The position numbers and the translations under genes are program-made. DNA of 64,000 nt from Ifrita kowaldi. Its lineage: Eukaryota > Chordata > Aves > Passeriformes > Cinclosomatidae. This document shows positions 20,341 to 32,900 of this stretch, piece by piece (the stretch's first letter is position 1; the number at the start of each line of letters is the position of its first letter). Under the pieces are notes generated by a model. It saw only the letters and a program-made list of their open reading frames with translations, searched no databases and was not told where the DNA came from. The stretch lies in the NCBI GenBank assembly GCA_013398055.1, contig VZRS01003978.1, positions 1 through 64,000 of the forward strand, read 5' to 3'.

Positions 20341-23300
20341 CTGGGGAGGGACAGAAACACAACAAAATGAGACAAAAGGCCAGGTGGGGCAGGGGGAGGA
20401 TGCAGCACAGGTTGGGGATGATCATCCCACTTCTAATATCTCTCATCCTTCCGCTCTGGGTGAAGCTCTGCACTGAGGGTGACACTTTTCCTGTGTCCAG
20501 GTCATGCTCACCTCAGGCTCCCTTCCAGCTTTCTGTTCCCGTTCCCACCCTCTCTGTGACCCTGAGCTGGAAACTGCCCTCTGGACAGTCCCAACTTTGC
20601 TGCCACCAAGGCTGAAGGCAGCTCCTTGTGGCCTCTGGAACAGCCCAGGCAGAGCCACATCCCAAACCCATCCCACGGCCCTTCCTCAGCAGTGAGGGCC
20701 ACGAGGACACAGAAATGGCCTTTGGGGGATTTGCTGGGTCTGCCTGAGCAGCCAAACTGAACCAGGGAAAGGAAAATCAGCTGCCTGAGGTCCGTTGGAA
20801 CAGAACTCTCGGCCCTTCCCCTCTAAAGGGGACCAGATCATCTTGTGTCAGCCAAGCAGGTTTTGTCTGGCCTGAAGCCAAATATTCTGCTATCTTTATG
20901 TATTTTGACCTTCCTCTAATATCCTCAAACAGCAACTTGGGAGAAATTTATTGCCAAGTCATCCTTCCTGCCTCACCTGGTCGATATGTTTCCTGGAACC
21001 CCGTTTAATATTTTTTAAATTTTAAGCTTGGAAATAAATAGCGAAGAATTCCTGCTGTGTAGAGAGCTGGGGAAAGGCTGTGAATTTCACCTGATTCCAG
21101 CAGAACCACAGCCTTTTGCCCTGCTCAAACCGTATCACTGTCCAGGAGACCACACAGCATCAATGCAAAGACACACAACATCACAATAATTAAATAAATT
21201 AGACTAACTACACCCCACGCCTCTTGCTAGAAGGTGGGAATTAACATCATTTCCAGCTTGGTATTTTTGACTTACTGCAAAATTGGTGATGAGAGGCTGA
21301 GAAGCGTAAGTGAGGACAGAGGAGGGTCCCACCAGGGTGTAGCTGGGACACATGGGCTGGACATACATGTCTGCTGTGTAGGGACAGCTGCCAGCCTCGT
21401 GGGACACGTAGTCAGGGTAAGGGCTCCACTGGGCCAGGGGCTGCAGGGAGGTGGGAGAGGGCTGGGAGATCCAGCCAGAGGCCAGAGCTCCTTCATCTGG
21501 GCCAGGCAGGGCAGGGGCAGCAGCGTCCATGTCAATGCAAGGCTGGCCTGGAAAACAGGACAGGATTAAAAGGATTTAAAGCCCAGCCCAGCCTTCCCTG
21601 GGGAGCCACAGAGAGTCAGGGATACCTTACCCATGGGTGAATAGGAAGGGAGTGGCTGATGGGGCAAAACAACCTGGAAGAGAGAGAGAGAAAAAAAAAT
21701 AGAAATCGGAGGTGAAGCCCATCAGCATTAAATTCAATCCCTTCGAGAAGCACTGAGAGACAAAGCACTTCAGGCGTTATCAGGGGATTATCAGTGTCGG
21801 GGTCTGAATTCTCCCACCCCACACAAGGGCCAGAAGAACCGAGCCCGGCAGCCAGGACACACCACCCCAAACACCCACAATGTCCCCTCAGCTCAAGGGG
21901 ACCTTAAAGTGTGTTTAAAGCTCGTGTAGCAAAGGGAATTCTCCTTCAGAGAGGAGGCAGCCAACCTGCGGCCTCCCGGGAGGGCAAATGCAGGCCGAAA
22001 CTGAGCAGCAAACAGCCAAGGATGGCTCTGCCTGATCCCTTTTCGACTCCTGAACGAGCTCCGTCACTTCCGAGCCACTTTCTGGCCCCAGGAATCAGAT
22101 CCTGCCAAGTGCAAAGCACTTTCCCCTTTCCATTAAGCGGCGGGAGGTGCTCGGCACACTAAAACCACCCCACCTAAAGAGATCTTAATGGCACTGCCCG
22201 GTAACCCCAGGCCGCAGGGCCTTGGAGATGCTTTAGAGGTGCAAAGGTTTCTTTCACTGCCAAAGCATTGCTGGGGCTGGGCAATCACTGAGCTCCCTGA
22301 GGGAGGATTTTCCTCCTGTTGTTTGGGGTTTTTTTTCTCTTACCGTTGTAGCTGCAGTAGCGCTGGAATTATGGACATTGCCCCTTTTCCTCTTCAGCAG
22401 CTCCTTCACCGGCTCCTTCACACGGACCCCTTGGTAGGGGCGAGGCTGTGGCTGCTGGTCTGGGGCAGAAGCTGAGAAAAAAAAAAAATAAATACAGGTG
22501 ACTTTTATTTTCCTTCCAGGGAGCCCAAATCCCCCCAGCAGCCTGGTGGCTGTACCAGTTTTAATTTCCTTTATTCCTCCTTTCCTTTGTGTCCCTCAGT
22601 GCCGCTGACCTGCAGAGAGCAGCTTTATGCACTCCCAAAACGAAAATCAGACCGAATATACCCAACAGGTGACAAACCAGAATTGCTGGCCAGGCAGGCA
22701 CATAAAAAAAAGCAGAGATCAGATATTTAAAAGAAATATATTCACTGTTTAGGCACAAGGTGTATATGCAACCCAAAATAGGGAAGCATCCTCATTTGGA
22801 AAACCATTTAAAAATCATTAGTTGGACTTAAACACCTCATTTTGAGATCGGGCAGGTGCTGAAGTTGTGTTTCTCTTCCAAACAGAGGTTGATAAACAGG
22901 TGACAACACATCTCAGATCTTACACCCAAAAACCTCCCAGCTCACACCCATAAATTCTGCTCCCTTTGGAAGAATGAAGTTTACAGGCAGCTCCAAAGGC
23001 CTCTCCCAAGCCCATGTGAGCACATTTCTGCCAGGGCCGGCATTAACAGCTCATATTTTACGTGGAGTGTTTGGAGGGAATCGATAGCAGAAGGAAACCA
23101 GGGGATATCAAAACCTGGTGTTTGTAAAGCCACCGATAGCAGCCCCTTTTTACTGCACTTTGGTGGGTAAATACTCTAATTGATAAGTTTTCCATTTTTA
23201 GAGATTGCAACTGGCCTTTGGTTCTGTGAAGTACAGGTGGGTATCCAGCTCAAATCTGAATTTTCAACTACTATTCCACCCCGGGAGCATTTATTTAGAT

Positions 23301-26300
23301 TTATATTCTACAAGAATGAATCATTTCACCTGGGATCACCTCTCCCAGCTACATTTAATTCTGTGCACACTGAGATGTTTCTGTTGCACCTTCCTGGGAG
23401 GAGAAGAACGGAGTTCTAAATGCAGAGATTGTAAACCCACCTCCAAAATTACTTCACAGAATAAACGTTTATGCTCTGATTTCTTTTTCAAAATACTTTT
23501 TTCCCTTCAACTTGGCTCTTTTATTAACTCTGTCTGACTCATTACACATAATTTAATTACGAAATCTTGATTGACCACTGTAAATCCTTTTAGGACCAGA
23601 CAGAACTACATTTATGCACTGAACTGTTGTCTTTGTTATGCACCTTAAGGAAATATTTTGCTTTAAAACAGTAGTTGAAGCAAAGATGAATTTCCAGCCT
23701 TCGCCTGATCTGCCTTTGCTTTCTGTGGACATCCTTTGTGGCACTTTAAATCAGGTTTCTTGCATTCCTATGAATCCTGTGGCTTTGGATAGGAAGGTTT
23801 TAAAGAGAATATTGGTCTCTTTAATTCTCCGTACAAGGGCTTTTAATGCAACTCACGTTTTGCTTTTTAAATTTAATTGGTATTAATTTATATGAGTGCA
23901 AATAATAAAGAGTTCTGGTGTTCGTGGTGCTGCCTGAAAACATCAACGCCTCAAACCTGAGCTCTGCCAGAGCTGCTTGAGAGGCAGAAATGAACATTTT
24001 GGGGAGTATCTCATCCCCAACTCATCAAAGGGCCTCCCTGCAGAATTAGGGTGGGGAAGGATGGTGGTTTCTGGCTCCAGGTTTGGGGGATGGGAAAGAA
24101 GAAATTTACTGTAAAAGCTGACAAATATACCTATTCAGAGTTTCCGGTGTAAGCAGAGTAACCCGAAAAAAAAATAAAGAGAAAAAAAATTTTAAAAACC
24201 AAAGTCTGCAGATCATATTTCGGTTCCCCCAAGCTGACCTCCAGAAATAAAAATAATGTGAGCACAGCTGCTTTTCCACTGCTCAGGGGCGTGTGGGGTC
24301 TGAGCATCACAGACAGACCACAGCAAAATGGCTTTGGGGCTTCAGGGTGCAATTCCTCATCGAGCTAAAGAGACATGGTCATTTACAAATATCAGCATTT
24401 AGAGGAATAATGACAATTAAAATACCCTTGTAAAGGAAGAACCTGGATTTAGTCATCTGCAAGTCCTTATATAAAGATTTTAACAAATTATGAAGCTGCC
24501 TTGGACCAAGGTTCCATTATATTTTCATTTAAGCCATGAGAGCCCGAGTTCCATTCAATAAAATTAAAGGAACAGCAGCAGCGTCCTGGCTTCTCCTGCA
24601 ATTCCAGGACCACAGAACATCCAGGTGCTGTTCCTCAGCAGGCACGTTTTGACTGGCACCTGCTCTGTGAAGCTGGGGCAGTGTGAAACATCTCAAGTCA
24701 AGAAAGAAGAGAAGGAATCCAAACTCAGCCTTTGGGAAGCTTTGCAATGGTTCCTACGTTTCGTTTTGGCTCCTTTCAGTGCTTTGGCCCACCTGCCACC
24801 CCAGCCCCCGGTGTGTGCCCAGCCCCAAAGCTTCCATCAATGTTATCACCTGATGTGTTTGCTAAAAGTCCACAAAAACCTTCAAGACTTGTGAGCAATC
24901 TTTAGAAGTGGCTGCTGAACACCAGAGCTGCTGGAAAGGCACCAAGTGCAGCAGTCTTTTGGCTCTAAACGTCGAGTGACAACAGCAGGAAGATGTTGGA
25001 TTCCAGACCACGCTGCAATCAGCCTGGAAGCGCCCAAACTGCACAAAAAAAGGCTCCATGGGATCTGTCACCCTCAATTTATGCAGATACAGACCCCTGA
25101 TTCTCAATAACATCTACGAAATATTGATCTGAGTAAAAGGCCGGGCAGAAAAAACCTGTCAAGACATCGCCAAAAAATTAAAACTCTATCCTCCCCTACA
25201 CATTGATTTAACCATTGCTGAAACTGGAGGGAAGAGAGTGGCAGAACAGCTGCTGGAAGGCTGCAGGCACCGAAGCGTGGCGAGTTTCAGATCACTAAAC
25301 TTCACCCCAGCGGCGCTGGCCTTCACACACACACGAGCTGCAGCTCGGTTTCAGCCTTCAGCCTTCCAGCCAAGGCAGAGCCATTTCCCAGCAGGCAGAT
25401 TTCAGTTTGAAATGCCCTGCTCATCCCGCCCGAGCCCCTGCCTGCAGCAGCAAGTGTCACTCTGGTCCCTCTTTCAGAAGATTTCTGTGCTCACACGCTG
25501 ACACGTGATAAGCTTATCAAGTGAGCAGTGTTAACACTGCAAATATTTTTCCCTTTTTTCTCCTTTCACCCCCAGTGTAATAAATAATTGGAAAGAAACA
25601 CAATAGAAAAATTTCTCTTGTTTGCAGACACACCAAAAAGCAATCACTGACCGCGAATAACAAGGAAAATTTAGATTTCAATTAGCAAACTCCCGAGTTA
25701 ATGGCTTGGATATTGGAGACCAAATCACATTTTTATCAGACACTGTGAACTTTGGCTAATAAAAAGAAGAAAGAGGCTCAGTTTCAGAGGCTTGGATGCT
25801 TAGAGTCAAATCAAAACCTTTTTACATCCATGCCCATTGCAAGGGACTCAACATTGGTCATGATCCTGTCCTTATTTCCTGGCTAATTACACAGTTTCCC
25901 CCCAAAAAACTAGGGTGATCTTTATCTCTGCTTTGTGCTCAGTCCGGGGTGGGAGAACAAAGCACTGAAATGCATTTAATTGCCCAAAATCCCAGATAGT
26001 GACAGGACAAGGAGTCACTCGGGAGAACTCTTCATTTCAACTCCATCCCTATCCCTCAGCAGCCTTCGGGGTGTGTCCCTATTTTAATTAATATTTTAAT
26101 TGATCCAACCAACAGTTAAAGCTGAAACACTTTGACACAACCCACCTGCATCTCCAGCCCCTGGAAACAAAAATCCAGTTATTTCTTCTAAGATCCATCT
26201 GAATCAGTTGTGTTGGTGTCCTCAGGGTGGCTGGTGAGCACCAGGTCCCTGGTACCTGACCTAAATTAATTAACACACACCCAACTGATAATTCTCTGGC

Positions 26301-29300
26301 TGGTCCTGAGAGTTAATAACCTCATCAGTGCCAAATAAATAATGAAACAACTCAGAAAATGTTTATCCGAGTTCCATTTGGCCATTTCTTCCTTCATTAT
26401 CCATCAACAGCCTTTCCATCCCAAGGGATACATCCCAGCTTTGCACATCCAGGCCCATTTGAAGGGCTGGACACGCAGCTTTCTTTGTGCATTTGACACA
26501 AACCAAATTTCCCTTCATTTTCCGGTGTTCACCTGCTGTTGGAAGATTTTCCCAGGAATCAAATGAGCCTTGGATTCAGGCAGATCCATGTGCCCCGTGC
26601 TGTCCTTGAGGAATGTTTTTGACAACTGTGCTTTAGAAAAGGTTCCCTTCACCCCTAAAAGGATCTAAATGAGTGGAGAGCACCATGCAGAGCCTGCATT
26701 CTGTTCCCACACTAGGAAGGTGCTGCAGATCAACAAATACAGCATGGATTTTGGAGTCTTCCACTTGGACAGAAACAAAAATCAAGGGGAGATACAAAAT
26801 GCTGGCTAATCCCGGCTGCTCTGATTATTCTAATTATAAAAATTAAAGCTTCCAAAGTGCCAAATGAGAGTTGGATGCCTTGGCTGGGGTGGTGGTGGGG
26901 GCTACTAAAAATTCTCTGTTTCAGAATAAGAGAAGCCCTGGTGCGAAGGGGAAGCTGAGATAGACAGAAAGTGTCTTTAACCATAAGTCTCACCCTCAGG
27001 CCCTAATTCCTCCCAGCCCATAATACTCTTTCCATTTTAGTAATGCAAGCTTTCCATTTAATCGCTGCTGTGGTCATTCGGAGAGTTTGACACCTGCTTT
27101 GCAAAGCATGGATGGGCTCGACTTTCGTGCTATCCCTCTTTCCTGGTGGGGTTTTACCAAAATTATCACTCACAAGGTGCAGAATGTCACGGTTTCACCT
27201 CTCAGTCTCATTAGCTGATACTTTCAGGGAGCCTTTGTGCAGCCCCACATCTGTTGTAGGCAGAAAAGCTTTCCATTCACTTTAAAAGCATTTGGGAAGG
27301 GATTTGCAGAGGTGTGAATTCACATCTCTCAGTGCTAAAGGGAATCTGGGCAGCTGAATCTCAGCTGGTGACTACAACAGGAGCTGAGCACCCAAAAAAC
27401 CTTGGACACGGGCAAAAACAGCACCTAAACAGGAGATTCTTGCAGAATTAGAATTAACGAGGCTGGAAAAGACCTTTGAGATCACCAAGCCCAATGTGCT
27501 TCCAGGCTTTTCAGAACAGAAACCATTTGTATGAAAGGTGTGTTCGGGTTGTTTTCAAAACTTCACTATGGAGGTAACAATAAAAACAAATTCAGAGGAA
27601 ATTGCTGGTGCTGCCCATGAATTTCCCATCCCTGAGGGGCTGCTGGGCCTGCTCCTGCTTCAGCAGAATCCTGGGGAGCCCCGACCAGTCACTTCTCCTG
27701 TGCCGTGGGAGGGGAGGCTTTCGGGCTGAGCCACCCTCGGGGTTTTGTGAGCGGAAGCCCAGGGCCCCACTCCTGCAGAGGAGTCACTGTGCCGTGACCC
27801 TGGGGAACATTCCCAGCCTGCAGGGCCAGCCAGGCGAGACTCCCTGCAGGGTGAGAGCCTCCAGCCACGGCCGCAGAGGGCAAAGTGTCCCGGCTTTCCT
27901 TGGGTTCCTGCAGAAACGTCCCCCCAAGGAGCAGGAAACCACCCTTGAGAGGTGCCCTGAGAAATGCCCTCAGGTGAGGTCACACCTGCTGCTTGAGGGC
28001 GTTCTTGTCTCACTTTGGGGTTTTCACAGAGTATTCTGGGTTGGGAGGGACCCACGAGGATCATCCAGCTCTGAAGGGAATGGCCCATACAGGGACTGAA
28101 CCCAAAATCTTGGTGGTGTCAGCACCAAATGAGTCAAATCTCAGGGTTTCAGTTTGGAAAGTTCCCAGGTCACCTGAGCTGCCTCTGCATCAATTCATGT
28201 TCCAGAGTAAGGCCACGGGTCCCGTGTGGCCACGGGAACATCCACGGGGTCACAGGTGGCCCCAAGCAGGTGGTGCAGGAAACGTGAGGCCACAGCTGGT
28301 CACAGTGACAGGAAACAAAGGTGACACCGAATGGGGCCTCACAGAGCTGCTGAGAGCTCCAGCTTCCACTGAAAGCTGCGGGATCCGGCACCTGGGTACC
28401 TGCACTGACCCCAGGGCTCACCCAGGGCGCCTCCAGGACACCCCTCCTGCCTGCCAAGCCAGCACACGGCAGTGGCTCGGAAAAGAGCAGCAGTAATGAG
28501 ATTTCCAACAGTTCCATGCTGGAAAAAGGAATTCTGACATTGCTGCAAGAGGAGGGAGATTCAAGGATTACAAGCTCAGGGGACACTGGCCAGGAGTTGT
28601 CTACAAATTATCATTAGGGAATGGCAGACATAATTTGACTTGTAATTCCTGCTTCCCTTTGAGCACTGCAAGTGTCAAAAAAAGAAAGCAAAATAAAAGC
28701 ACCGACTCAGTTTCCAGTTTCCTCCTACCTAAAACACTGTTGTTGGTATTGCTGTGTCACTGCAGGAATAAAAAAGCAACCCAAATAAACCATTCATGGA
28801 CTTCTGAGATGGAAGATTAGAATCAGGATTTGGATGTGATCACCTTGCAGTGTTTTCCACGTCTTCTCCCTACTGATCCTGAAAACTGCACAGGATAAAG
28901 GGGAAAATAGAAATAAAACTTCCCAAATGCACATTTGAGCTTCCAAAATGTTCAGCTGAAAAGAAAGAAAGCGGGGGGGAAAAAAAAAACAGAGGAAACA
29001 TTTCAAAGCTCACAAAGGCACATGCTTGGTTTACTACAAGTAGTGAAACAACCTACAGGCTGTGATAAAAAGATGATTAATGTCAGATAAGTCACTGCAG
29101 GGGTTTAAGAAATTAATTTTTCCACTCAGGTGTGTTGTAGCATTCTATGTTAATGGAACAGCGGGGTGAGAGGCAAAGGGTGGCAGCACAGCTGCCAAAA
29201 TGAGCATCACCTACTGATGACAAATGAGATATGATGGTGATAAGAGAATGAAAACCTTGCAAGAAGCAAACACCTACCTGGAGTATGATCAGTAAACTAC

Positions 29301-29778
29301 TCGAGCAAAGGTGGGCCCAGAGGAGTGAAATTATCTTGAAAACAAGAAAACTGATTTCCTGTAAAGTCATAACTGTATTGCCCTCAACTGCTTTGTTCCT
29401 TATCTTTTTTATTAGCTGAAAGAAGTGCATATCAAAAAGAAAGGCACAGAAATAAGATTTCTCACAGGTTTCACTTTTCAAAAGGAAAATTTTCTGCTAT
29501 GTAACCACCGTAACCTTTGATATAATACCTGCATCCTGTTGTTGTTTTTATGAATCATAGTCTTCCACTTGATTCATAGTGATGAAAGCCAACAAAGCAG
29601 CCCTGAGCTCATATCCCTGCTGGAAAATGAGCATCACACCTCAGCATCTGCCTCCCTTGAGCCATTCATGAGCATCACCTCCCCTGCCACTCTCTGCTGA
29701 CTGATCCATCCCAGCCCTCCGCTGTCACCAGAGGTAGGAAAAGCAAATCAGAGCTCACTTACATTTTTGCCAGTGCAT
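20029..29778 (-). CDS. POU2AF1: POU2AF1 (OCA-B / BOB.1 / OBF-1), complete, 256 aa
   Basis: B-cell coactivator that clamps Oct-1/Oct-2 POU domains onto the octamer and supports germinal-centre gene expression (established). Five coding exons, in translation order: 29763-29778, 22344-22471, 21631-21673, 21276-21547 and 20029-20340. The total is 771 nt, or 256 residues plus TAG, which is the length I know for the human protein. The first exon encodes only MHWQK plus one base; exon 2 carries PYQGVRVKEPVKELLKRKR, the POU/DNA-binding segment. Later exons hold the conserved ADMYVQPMCPSYTLVGPSSV block, SVLTYASQPLITN, PYFPWAQPLSALP, GPQFVPVPISIPEPAP and the end YVLSHALSVEGL. All splice sites are canonical and phases join exactly. 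Intron 1 is about 7.3 kb. The gene lies convergent with POU2AF3 and divergent from the NFKBIZ-like gene. Confidence 0.96.
21276..21547 (-). CDS. POU2AF1: POU2AF1 exon 4
   Basis: 272 nt, acceptor TTTTCCAG, donor GTAAGT. It encodes CIDMDAAAPALPG through the conserved ADMYVQPMCPSYTLVGPSSV block to LITNFA. Confidence 0.96.
21631..21673 (-). CDS. POU2AF1: POU2AF1 exon 3 (43 nt)
   Basis: Small exon between TCTTCCAG and GTAAGG, encoding VVLPHQPLPSYSPM plus one base. VVLPHQPL is also found in the human protein. Confidence 0.93.
22344..22471 (-). CDS. POU2AF1: POU2AF1 exon 2 (OCA motif exon)
   Basis: 128 nt, acceptor TTTTCTCAG, donor GTAAGA. It enters after one base of a codon and ends on a codon border. 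It encodes SAPDQQPQPR and then PYQGVRVKEPVKELLKRKR, the POU-binding motif. Confidence 0.97.
27440..27510 (-). mobile_element. CR1 LINE 3' end fragment
   Basis: GGCTGGAAAAGACCTTTGAG followed by ATCACCAAGCCCAA is the reverse complement of the CR1 3' terminal sequence that is very common in bird genomes. Short and diverged. Confidence 0.6.
28020..28130 (-). mobile_element. Diverged CR1-type fragment
   Basis: GGGTTGGGAGGGACCCACGA followed by GGATCATCCAGCTC and AATGGCCCATACAGGGACTG resembles the 3' region of avian CR1 copies in reverse. The subfamily cannot be named by eye. Confidence 0.5.
29763..29778 (-). CDS. POU2AF1: POU2AF1 exon 1, coding part (MHWQK)
   Basis: Sixteen coding bases, ATG CAC TGG CAA AAA T, followed by a perfect GTAAGTGAG donor. 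Human POU2AF1 begins MLWQK, and the one-base overhang joins exon 2 as Ser. The match of peptide, phase and donor makes chance unlikely despite the short length. It sits about 7.3 kb upstream of exon 2. Confidence 0.85.
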
Positions 29779-29890
29779 ATTCTGTGGTGGGATGGAGCCT
29801 TTTTTCCCCTCTTGGCTGAAGGTGACTCGGCTGTGTGTGTTGCTCCCGGGTGGGGATGTGACAAGTGAGGGTCAGGATGTTTCTTTCGGC

Positions 29891-29900
29891 TTTTTAAAAG
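29891..29900 (-). promoter_or_regulatory. POU2AF1: TATA-like element of POU2AF1
   Basis: The minus strand reads CTTTTAAAAA, about 115 bp upstream of the ATG. A start site near 29865 would leave a 5' UTR of roughly 85 nt. Inferred from position only. Confidence 0.4.
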
Positions 29901-29923
29901 CGCCGTGTTCCCGCTGAGCCCGG

Positions 29924-29931
29924 TGACATCA
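29924..29931 (-). promoter_or_regulatory. POU2AF1: CRE-like site in the POU2AF1 promoter
   Basis: The minus strand reads TGATGTCA, one base off the TGACGTCA consensus, about 25 bp upstream of the TATA-like element. A CREB/ATF site in the mammalian OCA-B promoter is, as I recall, described, which makes this a likely conserved element. Confidence 0.45.
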
Positions 29932-32900
29932 TCACATCCTCCAACCACAACCACTTCTACATTTTCCCTTTGCTCTCTGCTCTCCTTCTTCTTCTCCTTC
30001 CCCGTGCTCAGCAGCTCCTGCGAGGGCAGCGAGCCCTGGGAGATGTTCTGCATAAAAAATGTGTCACCAAGATGGGTTTGAACAGTCGAAGGTGGGACCT
30101 GCCCCTCGTGGGATTTTCACCACAGATTTGCAAAATCAGGTCTGAAGCTTGGACAGCAGCAAAGGGTCTTTGAGGAAGATTTTGACCTCTTGTGGCACTA
30201 AGGATGATTTTTTTTTCTCACATTCTGCTGCTCTGGGTGGCACAGCTCTTGTCTCCACACAGCCAAAGCAGCCCCCAGGCCATGCCTGCCTGGCCCTTTA
30301 AATGTGCAACCCTCCTAAAACCCAACATTTGAGTGTTTGCTCCTGCCTTATGAGAATCTCAACTCCCCGGGGCCACTAAATTTGAACTTGTGAGGAAACA
30401 CCTGTAAACACTTCAAGCCTCATTAAGCCAGGACGTCCTTCATTTGAAAAAGAAACCCCTTTTTTTTTTCTGTTTTGTTTTTATCAAAATACAACACTTC
30501 CTACCCGAGGAGAAGCAGCCAAAATAGCTGCAAAGCTGAAGGAAGGCCACGGGAGCCTGGAGAGGCTCTTGACATTAATGACAGCACCAGTACCATCCAC
30601 ACCATGAACACAACCCTCTTCCCTCTAAAAATCAGAACCCTGGGAACAATTTTCACAATTAACACTGACTTAGGAGCTTCAGTCCCAGAGAAATATTTCT
30701 TGGAGCTGCACAGTGAGGTCAGGATCTCGTCATTCCCATCTTGCTGTTCAGTTTTTAATCACTGAATTGCCAAAAGTTTGCTTTCACAAATTTCTTTTCC
30801 CATGAAAAGACCAAGTCAGGATCTGGAGGGGTTTTTGGCCAGAATTTCTGCTAAGGGAATTTTATGCTTTCAGGTGTTTCAGGCACCTCTTGGGAACAGA
30901 TCCATTCTGTGAACCATTCCACGACACACCAAACTGCGTTTAGTGGGAAAACACAGATTAATCAGATGAATGCTTAATTGTACTCACTCTGCTTCAAAGA
31001 CTTGTCCAAAAACCAAAAAAGAAGCAAACCCCAGAGCAAGTGGAGTGGAAAGAATTAAGGGATGTGCATGTCTGCCCTCCAAAATAGCCCCAACCTCCTC
31101 TGTTCTCAGGCACGAGGGCATTGTTCAGCCACATTTTGCATATCTGAATTACTGCTGAGTACCAGCCCCACGCTGTGACATCCTCCCTGCTGCTGAAGTG
31201 CTTAGTAATAGCTGACAGCCTCGAAGCTGATACTGCAAAACCAGACAGGTAGGCTGAGGTTTAACTCACAGTGAAGCCAGGTGAAGCGAGGGAAAGCACT
31301 GAGACTGGTTTCACTGGAATTTCAGCCACACCAGAGCACAAAGGAATCGTGGACTCTCCTACCCGTGAGATATCCGTGGTGCATTTCTCATTAAACTGAT
31401 GAAATTCCGTTTCAGAAACCCCCTAAATGTGTAGAATTAAGATAATGCAGCAGCAAATCTCTTCCTGACAAATTGAGTCTGAAAGCCAGGGCCCAAGCAC
31501 ACGTTTAGATTTGGTGAAAGCCTGAAGGACGAGGCAATGCCAGGGAAGAGTTCCTGGAGTTTGGCTGCGGCAAAGGCAGTGCCAGAGGGGGTTTGAATTG
31601 TTGTCTGCTGAAAGTTTCGTCTGGATTCTGACAGCACAGAGCTACCGGGACAGAGCATGGCAAATCAAGGGTTCAGGCAGGTCTCTGGCCTGGTTTTTCA
31701 CTCTGAGAGCACCCTCAGTGCAGATTTGGGCTCTGCAGAGCAGCGGCAGCACCGCTGAGGTTTGTGCTCAGCAGGTCTGAAGTTCCGCTGAAGGCAGATT
31801 GCTCTGTACCCAAAGTAAATACACAGAGTCATATTAAAAGAATCTATATGTGCTTATCATGCTGCCCTCAGCTGCGCTTTAACTGAGCTTAGAAAAGCTG
31901 TGGATAACATTAAATAACTCAGGATTAAACCGGTTTTGAGGTCTTTACATCGATACTTTAAAAATACGAAGCCAGGCAGATAAAGTCTTATTGTAATAAA
32001 CATCTAAAATGAGGAAGTTGCAGAAAAGGGGCAGGTTTTCCTCAGATAAGAGTGTTTTGGTGGCTGATAATCATCCATTTCCATATTTTGCGCACAGTTT
32101 CTAGATTAACTTTTGATGTGCTAACAAAGAATCGCTGTCCAAAAAGTAACTTCAGTTGTACATTAAGATAGGAAGGGCCACATGACCCCACACCAAGCTA
32201 AATAAAAATATGAGTTTTTTCTCATTTCATGCATTTTATAAACACGATTCAGTTAAGGACCATTGATTAATAAGGTCCAAAGGAAGAGACAAAAGCAGAG
32301 AGAAAGATCAAAAGCATCATATTTGCCTCTTCCCCTGAAAACTCTGTAATTCACAGCTCAGGTTTATAAATGTGAACATGAATGATTATAAACTATGAAC
32401 TTTAAGTCTATAAATAAATCTGGAGCCTCAAAGCTGTTGCAGACCTTCCATCCTCCCCTCTTTTTCATGGCAAACCCTTCCTCCACCCCTCATCCCTCCT
32501 GCCACTGCTTCCCCCCAGCACAGTAGTGCAGATGAGCAGGGTGAAGTGATGGAGAGAAAGCAGATTTTTGGTGATCTTGCAGCTAAGCTCTCTGCAAAAA
32601 AACATGTTTATGCTCTAAGCCTGATGCTGCTCTTAAGGGGAACTAAAACCAAGAGCTGTCCCTGCTCTGTCTGGTCTGGCCCTGCAAGAATTTCCAATGA
32701 TAAATGGAAATATCCCAATGATTTTCTATCAATCTGAAGCTGAGCTTTAATTCGCTCCCTCATCTCTGATGTTTTCTTACCAGCCCAGCTCCAGGGAATC
32801 AGTAATTTTCTCCCCAAAGTGGATTAATGCTGTTGACAGAAGTGCTGAGTGTTTGTTGTTGTTGTGGGGTGTGGGGGGTTTATTTTCGCTGGTTTTTAAA

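Larger units (their letters stand above)
22472..29762 (-). other. POU2AF1: POU2AF1 intron 1
   Basis: About 7.3 kb, AT-rich, with no other exon recognised. It includes CR1-type fragments (annotated separately). The size fits the large first intron known in mammals. Confidence 0.75.
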
